DNA of 64,000 bases, taken from contig NC_080043.1 in assembly GCF_012489685.1 (NCBI RefSeq), positions 67,077,920-67,141,919 on the forward strand, given 5' to 3'. Positions within the stretch are counted from its first letter, which is position 1; each line of letters opens with the position of its first letter. Shown here piece after piece: positions 21,968 through 32,621 of the stretch. The notes beneath the pieces are model-generated. The model searched no databases. It was not told the origin of the DNA and worked only from the letters and a program-made list of their open reading frames with translations. Origin of the DNA: Lotus japonicus (taxonomy: Eukaryota; Streptophyta; Magnoliopsida; Fabales; Fabaceae). Both the position numbers and the translations under genes were made by a program.

Positions 21968-22250
21968 TCGGGTGACAGAAAAGAGTAACGCCCGAAGGCA
22001 ATATGTACAGTCCAAAATAAAGATGCTGTGTCCGCAACACTAACCTACAAAAACTGAGAGCAAGTTGGCCCAGCGGCCTAAGAAAAGACCCCCCTAAATC
22101 CAACCAGCTCTCTGCGATCTCCATAGGAAACCACACAAAAGCTACCGGTAGGAAAACTACCCGGTCCCCAAAAACGGAAGCATGACGGTCAGAGCATCGA
22201 CACAACTCCTACACTATCCCTACCCGAGGAGCCCACACTAGCACTCGATC

Positions 22251-22790
22251 CTACATGCTAGCGCGGTCGTCATCCGAATCTGCATCCAGGACGACTAGGT
22301 CGGCGTACTCAACACTGCCCTCTCTGTCCACCCTAATGCGCTCCCGCACTGGTCTCTCGGGCTCAGGGCCCGGAACGAGATCCGCGACGACAGCAGCAGC
22401 AGTAGACGGACTAGACTCCGTCGAAGCCCCACCTACTGGCAACTCCTCAGAAGGATCCTCATCATCTGAAGGAGATGGTGGCGGCGGAGGTACTCCCAAG
22501 CCGGGTCCACAGTGTACTCCTGGAGGCAGGTTGAAGCTCACTATGTGCCTCCTCATCACTCCCTCCGTCAAGCGTCCGAATCGATCGACACGGTCCTCCA
22601 TGATCCGACCGGTGTAGGTCGCACGGTGGCCCTCGGGATCGACCACCCATGCACCTGGGTCGTCTTGGTCAAGCATCTCGTACCTGGTCCCCCCTGACGG
22701 GCTGACCATGGTAAACCAATCCCCCATACTCATCTGACAAATGGCGTAGTCCGCCCAAACACACACAGCAGACGCGAGGGTCAACTCCAA
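22251..22790 (-). CDS. Antisense 179-aa ORF within giant LTR copy 2
   Basis: An uninterrupted frame on the strand opposite to the LTR. The N-terminal half (residues 1-95) mixes hydrophobic and aromatic residues and looks folded (for example DPGAWVVDPEGHRATYTGRI). The C-terminal half is Pro-rich (VPPPPPSPSDDEDPSEELPV) and then acidic, ending LDADSDDDRASM. G+C is much higher than the flanks. The corresponding part of LTR copy 1 has lost most of it. I do not recognise a domain. It could be a gene fragment once captured by the LTR, a genuine LTR-encoded product, or chance in a GC-rich stretch. Confidence 0.35.
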   Translation of the reverse strand: MELTLASAVCVWADYAICQMSMGDWFTMVSPSGGTRYEMLDQDDPGAWVVDPEGHRATYTGRIMEDRVDRFGRLTEGVMRRHIVSFNLPPGVHCGPGLGVPPPPPSPSDDEDPSEELPVGGASTESSPSTAAAVVADLVPGPEPERPVRERIRVDREGSVEYADLVVLDADSDDDRASM

Positions 22791-23419
22791 AGAATTATAT
22801 AATTAATAAAGCCAGATATAATTATAGAATAATATATACTCGCCTCTCAGGCTTATAAGTTTTGGAGTAGCTTCCTAGGGTTGCATGTATCACAATAAAT
22901 ATAAAGAGCCACAAAAACAAGTAGCATGCCTCAAAAAAATAGGATAAACAGTTACCAATCACACTCAGCAACTAAGTTAGCATGTATGTTGCATGAAATG
23001 CAATGCTGGGTAACAAAATGCATTCCGGAAGAAGGATGGACATCAACGAGACGGCCCTAACACCAGCCACGGTGGGTACCTTCCTGCTCGCGTGTCTCTT
23101 ACACCACACAAAAGTAGTCAGATCAGCAGTGAACCCGTAGGTCTGCCATTCCGTCTGCTACTGAGGACCACCGTAGTGTCCTAAATATGGAAATCCGGGT
23201 CTTATGACCATTTTGGAATCCACCGAGGTCCGGTATCACGCCGTGTATTAACCTCAAAATGAGTGCATGAATGCAAGTGATTAGCCAAACAACGTCTCCG
23301 ACCTCACCCGACACGTCGCCACGTGTTCTAGATAACTTAAAGTCTCTAAAAATATACCCTAAGGTAAATGTCGATTCTGCGACAAAATACAATTAATCAT
23401 AAACAAAAGAGTGCAGCCA

Positions 23420-23700
23420 CTCACGACAACTCTTCGAGTCATCAATGCTCTCACGAAGTCTCACGCTTCTGTGGAGTCTCACACATTCACAAAGTCTCAC
23501 GCTTCAGTGAAGTTTTATGCTTTCACAAGGTCTCACGCCTCAGTGAATTTACACACTTGCACGAAGTCTCACGCTTCAATGAAGTTTCATGCTGTTCACG
23601 AGGTCTCACGCCTCAGTGAAGATCCATGCTTTCCACAAGGTCTCACGCCTCAGTGGAGTATCACGCATTCACAAGGTCTCACACCTCCGTGAAGCTTCTC
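23420..23700. repeat. Minisatellite of about 36 bp inside giant LTR copy 2
   Basis: About eight units built on 'aggtctcacgcctcagtgaa' plus 'tttcatgctttcac'. It is located where copy 1 has two 76-bp units of different sequence, so the LTR has a hypervariable site here. Confidence 0.8.
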
Positions 23701-25919
23701 GGCTCATCCCTTGGATGGCTAAACAATTGCTCCCAGAGCGAATGAGTATTAACATACCCAAAACTCGAAATCTTCCCAACACTTGGATCCGACGACACTT
23801 CTCATTTTCCAAAACTAAACTTCAATCCAAAGCTTGCATCCGTGATTGTTATCTTTATTTAAAGGTTTAGAGGTTGTTTAATATCTTATGAATTTCTTTA
23901 TAAAAATAGCTCTTTTTTGACTTATCGTATTCCCTATGAGTTCAAAGTTCCCATAAACCCAAGTAATTCCCTGAGAAGGTCTCGATCCATTGGAGCATGA
24001 CAAGGTCCGAACTCCGTTCGTCCTTTTTAAAACTCTCTCAAAATCTCATAAAAATTCGGCATGACCTGCCCGCAATCCTCACTTTTCAGAATCTCAGGTA
24101 CAAGTGTAATAGCATCATTGAAACAGCTCAACCAAAAGACATAAACAGCATATTCCAACACATCCTAAGTTAACCATGTAGCACATAGCATGTGAATCAT
24201 TTAGCACACAATATCATGGCATCAAGTACTCAACAAGTTCGGCCGAAGCCTCAGAAATCATTTCAGACATTTAGCAATTAGGTGCATAACACATAAATCA
24301 AGTCGAATTTCATCGACACCTAAAGCATTATCTAGTAATTCAGAGAGTAGCCCTCACCGGTGGGTCTTCCAGCTTCCTCCTCCAAATGTTCTTCAAGCTC
24401 TTCTCCTTGGTTTCTTGGAATCTCCTCAAACGAACCTTAAGCAAAAATCACAGAAATCAACACCAAGAGTCAGAAACTCAGCAATCAAAGAGTCCTAGGG
24501 TTACACAGTACACTACTACCTCCGTGGTACGACAATCTAACGCGTTAAGACAAGTTTTCGAAAAATCGGATTCTCCTCCCCCCTTGATATAGCTCTCGGC
24601 CACTTTCCTTAATTGGGAGGGTCGATTTTTCTTCGATCAAACTTGGTTCCTAGGTTAACATAAGCCGTAACTAAGACGGTTCTAGGCTCGGAAAAATTTT
24701 CGGATCGAAAACTGATATAGGGGTAGTTTGGTCATTATTTTTAGCTCAGAATTTCAAAATTGGATTTTTGAAAAACAAATTGGATGGGGACGTCCACAAC
24801 GACGTTTATGACGACAAATCCTACTAGCACTAAGCCAAGTCGATAGATTAGAGCGTAAAGGTTGCGACTTTGGCGAAAAATGGGTATTTAGGGTAGAAAT
24901 TGATCCCGGCGGCATTTCGTCGACATTTGACAAAATCTAATCCGCAGAACACGCTCAGGAGCATGCAGGGAAGAAGTTTAGACGCTGAAATCAACTGATT
25001 TGAACAGTTTTTCAAAAACCTCAAAATTTTGAACTCAGAAAGTCGCAGGAGAAATGGACAGAAACGACGATTCGAAGGAGAGTATAGATTACCTACCTCG
25101 AGGTCTTCGATTAGTGACGAACGGTGAAGCAAACGGGCAAGAAACGACGAAGATCCGGATCTCTCTCTCTCTCTAGAAACTCGCGGCTTGGAGGGGTGGG
25201 GAAAATGGGTTTTGTGAAAAAAATCTAATTTTTCAAGCTATTTATAGGTTTTGGAAAAAACGGAAAAATGATTTTTTTGCGATTCCGATTTTTCCTGCGC
25301 GTTCCTCTGCGCATTCTAAGATAGGTTCTGGCGACAGAATTCCAGAACTCAAAATAGAATTCTTGGAATTAAACCAAAAGATCCAAAATCGGCATAGGTC
25401 GGTGTAAGTCGGTTTATCCCGAAAAACTACTTTTTGCAGTGATCGTCGGATGAGAAAACTTCCTTCTGAAGAAAGATTAGGAATGATGAGAGAAGTAGGA
25501 GAACGCGGGTGGAATCTTCATTTGAGTTTCCGGATAGAAAAAGTCTTCATCGTCTGTCGATCTTAGGTTTTTCGAACTATCAGGGATTCCGTTTCGGCAA
25601 ACTTCCGAGAATTGGAATTTGACGTTCGTACTTTCCAGGATTTCGCATCGAAATGGTTGTTTAAGGACGGAAAAGAGAAGTTCTAACATTTCTCTGAGGA
25701 TTTTTGGAATTAGTTTTCATCGTGTCCTAAAGCGTAAATTAACTATTCACTAATACCTTCGACCTAGGATTTAGCGTATGTTAATCGTGCTATAACTCTT
25801 TCGGTTTTTCGATACATTCTTGGACTTTTCCTGAGCCTCTTTCCTTCCCAAATTTATCTTAATCAAATAACTCCTTTATTTTATTCACTTATCCAAGACG
25901 TTAAAACTTGGGCCTTACA

Positions 25920-26615
25920 TATCCTCTGTCTGAAAGGTTTGCATTTTGGGTTTTGATTAGATTGTATGGGAACTTCCGAGTGGAGAGCTGCTAAGAGCCC
26001 TGCTTATTACAAGCGTGGAAATTATGTTCCTGGCTTGAAGGTGAGTTTCAGAACTCTTGTTTTCTGTTTTTGTGTGCCAAAAAGAAAGGGGTTATTACTA
26101 TCATTTTTTGTTTTTGGTCGAGGAATGTCAAGTAATGTGATTCAATGCCCTTCTGGTTTTATGATGATTCCTTTATGATGGTTGAAGATGATGATATTAC
26201 ATCCATTGAAGCTTCAAATCAACCCATAATTGAAGGCTTCGTTGAGGGTTTATGCTTCTCCGATATGGGTTTCTGTTGAGGACTTTTGTTTCTGTTGAGG
26301 GCTAAGCTTGATAGAGGTGATAAGATGGTTAAGGTAGTGTTAGTGATAGGTTAATTTGCTGAGTTTAATGGGTTAAACAACTTGAAGCTTTGTCTGAGGA
26401 ATGAAGAATTTGGATGATGAACATGAATTTGAACCTAGATGAGCTTAACCTAAATCATTAATTAAGTAATTCGCTAATAAATATATTTTTGTTTTTGAAT
26501 ATTTTATTTTAAAAAACTTTAAAATCTGCTACCATAGGTCAAAAGGTTCTTGTGCAACCTTGCACGAGTTTTTACTTGTGCATGTTAAAGATGTCCCCTT
26601 TTAACTACCCAACTA
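25920..26615. other. Flank of giant LTR with an unrecognised exon-like piece
   Basis: At 25,966-26,040 an ATG begins a short frame ([20 protein letters not shown]) that ends at a good donor, AAG|GTGAGT. This could be a first exon or a captured gene fragment, but I find no continuing exon and do not recognise the protein. The rest is AT-rich with 'gaggg' repeats around 26,230-26,300. Confidence 0.3.
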
Positions 26616-26813
26616 ACTTGTTGAATACTCCTCTATGTATAACTTGGTACATGACAACCGGGGAAGCATAAAGAAAGTGGTCCTAGAAAAATACCGAGCC
26701 TTCAAAACTTGAGGCTTAATAGACTTCATACAAGTAGCAATTCTCCACCATTGCTTAGCAAAGAGCGAATCAATAAAAGCTTTGGAGCACACATAACATT
26801 TCAGTTGGTCCAA
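26616..26813 (-). pseudogene. LINE reverse-transcriptase C-terminal fragment
   Basis: A minus-strand frame with SLFAKQWWRI and QVLKARYFSRTTF, which match the conserved 'LLAKQxWRL...VLKAKYFP' linker downstream of reverse transcriptase in plant LINE proteins. It is a small isolated fragment with no ends visible. Confidence 0.55.
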
Positions 26814-27319
26814 TGTATTTTCCTTTCCTCCTGCTTACTTCCCCATTAGAACTTGTGGATCATACACTCATGTGATTGCACAACCCAACCGACGAGGAAA
26901 AACAACCCATTGTATTGTTTAGGCCACTGATTTAAGCAAAACCTCCCTACTTATAGCTAACATAAACTGTCTCCTTCCAACCCTATAGTTTTTCTTACAC
27001 ACTCTATGATACAAGAAGTTAAAAACGTACTATTTGGACTTTCAATTGATTCCCGTTAAATCAGAAAATATATTTTTACTTAAATTTAAGTTAAAATAAT
27101 ATGATCGGACATCACTGTAAATATTTAATAAAAAATTAGACACATTTTGGGTTGTCCACGTGGACGGGGGTCGAAACGAAACCCATCCAAAACGACGCCG
27201 TCCGGCTCGTGTCTCCCACAGGCACAGGCTCTTGTTCTAGTTCTCTCTTCTTGGTGACTCGTTGCTACACCATTCATACTCTCGAGCGAGCGAGTTGTGA
27301 CTCAGTGTGTTGGATCGGA

Positions 27320-30258
27320 ATGTCGAACCTGCTTCGAAGCGTGAGGGTGCCTCCGAACTCAGTGAGTTTAGAGGAAGCGCGTCACCGAGTGTTCGATTTC
27401 TTCAGAATAGCTTGCAGATCGTTGCCCTCCGTCATGGAAACTTATAACCTCTACGACGTCGCTTCCGTCTCCCAGCTTCGCTCCACCGTCGCCTCCGAGA
27501 TCCGCAAGAACACCCACGTCACGGATCCCAAGGTAGGATCCCCTCCTCCTTATCGGCGAATTTCGAAATTCAATTATTTTTTTATTTAATTTTTGGTTTA
27601 ATTGTGTTGTCTGAGGCAGTGTTTGGAATTTAGGGTTGATATTTATTCATTGCCAGTTTGCCACACTTGAATTTTGATGATAATGGATGTGATTTCATTG
27701 TACAAGTGTGTGTTCGTAGAAATGCGTTTGGTTCTGGAAATGTTTTCGGTTGTGATTTTCTGTTTTCATTTTTAGTTACCAAAGTTTCTTTCTTTTTCCT
27801 CATTAGTCTGTAGTTTTCATTATTTTATCTATGGACAAATCTTTCAAACAGAAATAAGGGTATATTTCCTCTAATCAAATGCGAATTTTTGTGTTCTTAT
27901 GGGGAGTTGGGATATGAGCATTATTGCATTAAGCATTAGTTTGATGATAGGAATAATCAATGGCAATCATTTGATTTGGATTTGAAAGAAATTCTCAATC
28001 CTTTAATTGAAGCCCTAGGGAATTTTTGGCTCTATGGAGCCTTCTTGTGCATATCATGATGATTGGCATGCTCCTAGGAATCTTCTCTCGATGAATTTGT
28101 GTTGTGAGTTGTGATGTGGATTTTTTTGGGTGCGGTATCAGCAGAATTGCAACTTCCATTAGAACTAGATGGTTGGGATTTTACACTTAGACTCCTAAGG
28201 CTTACCTTTTTTTTTATGCTATTGGAGGGGCCTAGATCTTCAAGCCTGAATGTTAATGGAAAGATTCATTCCTAAATTTCTCTATTGCCCCTAGTACTCT
28301 AACAGGTTGGGGGGATATTGGAGGGGACGGGTCTTCGGTAGATTGGCTCTATACTATAAGAGTATAAGGGGTATTGGATCTTCAAGCAGGACTCTTCTAT
28401 GGATTAGTGGGAAGGCGCAGGATAAGAGAAGATTGTGCAGGACTCGTTTATCTAAGTTGCTATCTTGCTGACGAGCCAGTACTATTCGTGGGCAAGCAAA
28501 GTTTCACCTCGCAATCCATTTCTACATAATGGAGAAAGGTTATGCAGGCGGGTGTTCATTTGCAGTTGCTGGTCGGGGCTGTGGGGATGGAAAGAAAGAT
28601 GAAGGGGTTGGTTGGCTTTGGCCAGAGATGGAGACACAAGTGGGTAGGTAGAGAATACCTAGAGATAACTCTCTCTAAGCCCCGGGGGAAGCTTGATGCG
28701 GGTCTTTGTGCCTGCCTTCTCCTCTGCTCTGATTCCAGTTGATGTGCCTTCTCCAGTTTCAATGAAGACAAACTCGTTTGGGGAATGCATTCTTCCAGGT
28801 GGAAGCCGATTCCTTGTGCTCAAGTCAATTAATTTAAAGGATCCTCCAGATTTTTGGTTTCTGGTAAAAGGGAATGGTTATTGTTAAATTGTGGCATATT
28901 GTTTTATTAACACTTGGAAACTGCAGACAGTTTACTATTGGGAAGTTTAGGACCTATTTGGTTTGAGAAAAAAACTTCGGTTTTAACTAATGATGAACAA
29001 AAATGTCACATTTTTTTCACTTTATTTTCTGTTTTGAAATATTTGTATAGAAAATAGTAAAAAGAAGTTATTTTCATTGTTACCTATAAAAATATGTGAG
29101 AGCAGGAAATAAAATGAGAATAAGGTGCCATTTTTGTGTGGCAAAGTTAAAGGATGAAAGCAGAAAGCTGAAAGCATACTTTTCTCAGATCAAGCATGTC
29201 GTACGTCTACTAAAATTTCCTTTCTAGAAATTTCTGTATACCATGATTTGGTATGTTGTAGGACCTTGGATTTTTTTATTGCCATAATTTTATGGTGACA
29301 ACATTTACATACTATGTCTATATTGTTTATAGAGCTGGCAACACTTTGATATGATATCTTCTTGTCAAATTTCAATGTGAAGAATGTCGTTTAAATTTAT
29401 CCATGCAATGATAGATATGATAAAGATAGCTTGTGTTTGCTGATCAGGTTTAGGTTTTGTGCAATGCTCGGCCCAATTTTGGGTGTTTCTAATTGGCAAC
29501 CAGTAAAAAAGTTTATTCAACCATGTTAGGTACTTAGGTTAACTTATCCATGTCGTTGTGCTTGGCCAGATGCTTGAATGACTGAAAATAATTTATTATT
29601 TGACTGGTATTGTCTCTATTTTCTGCCGTGATGAAATGTGCTGTACTTCCAGATTTCCACCAAAGTTATTTCTTTTTTGTGAGTCACCGTTTGATCTTTT
29701 CACTTTTTTGTAAGTTACTGTCTGGAGTTGACTTAAGATTTGGTGAAGAAAGTCTGGTTCTTCTTTTGGGCCCTTGACATGATTTAAACCTTCGACATAT
29801 AGTATGTTTGTATCAACTTTTCTTTTCTGATAATCAATTATGAAACCAAGAAGCTACTTACAGAAACTTCTCACCAAAATTGTAGAATGATTCCCAAAAA
29901 TATACATAGTTCATGATTTTTTTGTGCTTGGACTCTATGCCTCTTCCCTTCCATGCTAACAAAACCATATATACCACATGCACATATGGTATTTATTCAA
30001 GGACTTCGAACCTGGTATAGAGGCAAAGAGCTTTGGACTTAGTTAATGAAAAGGTTTTACCACTTTCAGGTGATTGATATGCTGCTTTTCAAGGCAACGG
30101 AAGAGCTGAAGGACATTGTTGACCATGCAAAGCAGAGGCATCATGTTGTTGGTCAGTACGTGGTTGGTCGGCACAAGCTTGAGCAGCAGGAGTTGGGCTC
30201 GAAGGGCCAGACCATCTCTCCTTTTCTGCAGAATTTCTACAAGACCAATTACTTTTGA
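27320..30258 (+). CDS. Complex I subunit NDUFA6/B14-like (LYR-motif protein)
   Basis: Two coding exons, 27,320-27,532 and 30,070-30,258, joined in phase 0 (AAG|GTAGGA ... TTTCAG|GTG), give a 133-aa protein, the usual length of plant B14. Exon 1 starts at ATG 27,320 (MSNLLRSVRVPPNSVSLEEA). A longer open frame upstream is only the GC-richer leader. The LYR-family core is around residues 18-35 (EARHRVFDFFRIACRSLP). Exon 2 carries VIDMLLFKATEELKDIVDHA and KQRHHVVGQYVV, and ends in FLQNFYKTNYF, the hallmark C-terminus of the plant protein. The product is an accessory matrix-arm subunit of mitochondrial NADH dehydrogenase; in the family it binds acyl carrier protein. The intron is 2.5 kb. A poly(A) signal, AATAAA, lies at 30,291-30,296. 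Confidence 0.9.
27533..30069 (+). other. Intron of the NDUFA6-like gene
   Basis: 2,537 bp. T-rich with one GC-richer block (28,300-28,760) that holds short open frames on both strands without recognisable domains; it may be an old insertion. Another stretch at 28,950-29,160 starts 'aggacctatttggtttgag', the style of a decayed MITE end. Confidence 0.55.
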
Positions 30259-30290
30259 AATTTGGTCAAAATCTGTTCTCTGTTTCCTCA

Positions 30291-30296
30291 AATAAA
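30291..30296 (+). terminator. Poly(A) signal of the NDUFA6-like gene
   Basis: AATAAA, 32 bases after the TGA stop. Position and sequence fit a near-upstream polyadenylation element. Confidence 0.55.
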
Positions 30297-32621
30297 GAAT
30301 TATCCTAAACGGTTATGTATAACAATACTGGGTGAAGACAATACTGTGTTGGTTTCAGATCAAATTGCCTTCACTGTTCCTGGCTTAATTTGAGAAAGTA
30401 ATGTTTTGCTGATTGTTGTGAACATGTGCGTACTGCTGAAAACATTGTCAAGTATTAATACCATCTGAAATCTTTGCAAATGGTAAAGATCATACCAAAT
30501 GAATATATAATGGCATAGCATCTTAGAGAAAGAAGTACATTGAATAATGTCATGATATAACTAAGGTCTCTCCATTCTATCATTGCATTTCCTTTCCCTG
30601 TAGTTTTGTCTTCTACAAATGCCAGCAATACAGTGGATGACGGCTTTGGAGCTGAGGGATCTCAACAAACGAGTCGAAGTAGTAGCTAATTATATAGCAT
30701 TTACAAAGAATGCGTGTTCATTTGGCAACCGAGACAAAACTAGAGTAACTATTTGTTTTGAGGGGAGTGCAATGGGCCAAATCATGCCAACTTGGATGCA
30801 TGCCCTTATAATTTTGATGCATGATTAGCCTAGTATTTTTTTTTCTTCTACTTGTACTGTCTGTGACTTGTAATTCAATTAGATTAGATGATTATTGTGA
30901 CCTTGATTTAGGCCCGCAAGATATTGAACAAAAAAAACCCGCAAGATAGAACTCTTAATTTCACATATCCTCTTTTTTTTTTTTGGTCAATAATGGAACT
31001 ATTTCACATGTCCTCTATGATTGGCTTTAGAACCAAATAGTAAGTAACTTCAAATTATTGGTTGAAGAAAAAAGAAGGTTTGCTGTCTCAGTACTGGTGG
31101 TCAATTATTATCTTCTAGCTTTGTTTGGATGTGAAGTGGAATGAGGTAAAAGCACATAAAAAAAAGTAAGGAGAAAATAAGTGGAGTTTAGAGTTGTTTG
31201 TATTGAAACTTGAAAGTGAAATGAGAGGAAAATAATAGGAAAGAACTCCACTTGTTTGAATTAATAAAAGTTAGACAAAAGAAAAATGAACAAAATATAT
31301 AATAACTGTTTTACCATTTTCTTAGTAATATTATTTCAATGTCATATTTTTATAAATTTTCTTCACTTTTAAATAAGTTTAGATACTAACTAGAATAAAA
31401 AGTATATTCATATCATTTTCTATAAAAACATATGATTATGATTATTTTATATTACTTTTTCAAGTTAATGATTCTTTAGCTAAAGCATGGACTCTCATCT
31501 GGTGACAATAGAATAACTATTTTTAGACTCAAAAACATAGACAGATAGAACCCCTACACTAGCAACAAAAGAAGGTTTTGTTTTTCTGGTAAAAATAGAA
31601 GGCATATTGTGGCTTGCTGGCAATCTGCAGTGTGAGAAATACAAAAAGAGATGGAGCCTATAGCCTTAACTTCCTCTAGAGCTATGGCGATTGTAAGAGT
31701 ATGTTCATTCTCTTTTTTTACACCTCTTTCAATTCCAAGTATTTTTCCTTATTCTCAATCCTTAAGCATCATTACGCGTGTTTGGAAACATGATAGGTTT
31801 TCAAGTAGGTCATAAGAGTATCTTTTGTGGAGGTGATAAGTGATTCTGAAATTCCTAGCCATGTATGAGTTAACAATTTAACATGGAGAAGAGATCAATG
31901 GCAAGAGATTTGAACCCCTTCCATCCCAGATACAACCCATGTTTATATTTATGCAACATTTGGACGGGACAAAAAATATAAAATCATACATGATCATTCC
32001 CTCAATCACATTAGCTACTCGTGAATGTGTCAACAACTAAAGTAGGTACGTGTAACAGAGTGGGGTAGCAAGAACGGAAAGTGAAAAACTGTTGAATTGG
32101 GAGAAAAATGAGTTTAGATTTCTCCGGTGCCCCTTTAAAAAATTGAGGGTCCATACCTTTTTGCCTTAGATGTGTCATATTATCTTCTGAAATAAATTTT
32201 TATAATTCCTAAATATTTTAAAAAATAGACTGAAAGGTACTAAGCGTACAACGCCCTAACATGTTTTGTAACCATAAAAATCTATGAATTGCTTTTCTTT
32301 TCCTTCCTGTGAAACAAAGTTCTATGATACCCATGAGAAACTTGGCAACTGGACCAACCGTTAAAATATACCATATAGCCAAACTGAAAACACAGCCTTC
32401 GGCAACAATTACAATGGATAATATTAGGATCAATGATAAATATCAAATATTTCTTGTCACCCATTCCTACATTATGTGACTAAGGAAACACTAATACCAG
32501 CTCTACAAAGACTACCAAGCACAACATCAAAAGATTTTTTCAAGAGTAAATTCTATGTTGACCAAGTATTGCTGGTGATGGATCTATGAAAATACATTTG
32601 ACAGACTATTTGCTACACTCA
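30297..32621. other. Intergenic region between the NDUFA6-like and TGA genes
   Basis: AT-rich; the two genes converge here. It includes a micro-insertion at 30,973-31,000 (see below) and a MITE-like stretch at about 31,125-31,270. The right part (about 32,200-32,621) should contain the TGA 3' UTR. No other gene is supported. Confidence 0.5.
30973..31000 (-). mobile_element. Micro-insertion: LINE tail of 28 bp
   Basis: Twelve T plus 16 bases (ggtcaataatggaact) lie between two copies of ATTTCACATNTCCTC (30,958-30,972 and 31,001-31,015, one mismatch). This is what an extremely 5'-truncated target-primed insertion looks like: only the poly(A) tail and a few bases remain. Confidence 0.6.

Larger units (their letters stand above)
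21968..25919 (+). mobile_element. Giant LTR, copy 2 (5' end in gap)
   Basis: Same family as 9,616-13,188, sharing long near-identical stretches (for example 24,550-25,919 against 11,820-13,188) and the same end, GGGCCTTACA. It matches copy 1 from about position 9,822 onward; the missing start is in the gap. It keeps about 395 bp deleted from copy 1 and so holds an intact antisense ORF. No polypurine tract, primer site or internal region is seen on either side in this window, so it may be another solo LTR. The 3' duplication would be TATCC (25,920-25,924) if intact. Confidence 0.8.

Noticed and set aside
21868..22205. Extension of the env-like frame across the N gap to 22,205
   Set aside because: The X residues are N; the sequence after the gap belongs to the giant LTR, so the joined frame is artificial.
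23420..23700. CRISPR-like array
   Set aside because: The units are contiguous direct repeats without unique spacers, and this is plant nuclear DNA.
23368..23870. Three overlapping frames with repeated 'SHASV/VSRLSE' words
   Set aside because: They translate the 36-bp minisatellite in three frames; no single protein is indicated.
9616..25919. The two giant LTRs as the ends of one 16-kb element
   Set aside because: The first LTR has its own 5-bp duplication on both sides inside a continuous Copia leader, so it is a stand-alone solo LTR.
28300..28760. A gene nested in the NDUFA6-like intron
   Set aside because: GC is raised but frames are short, on both strands, without motifs or splice logic.
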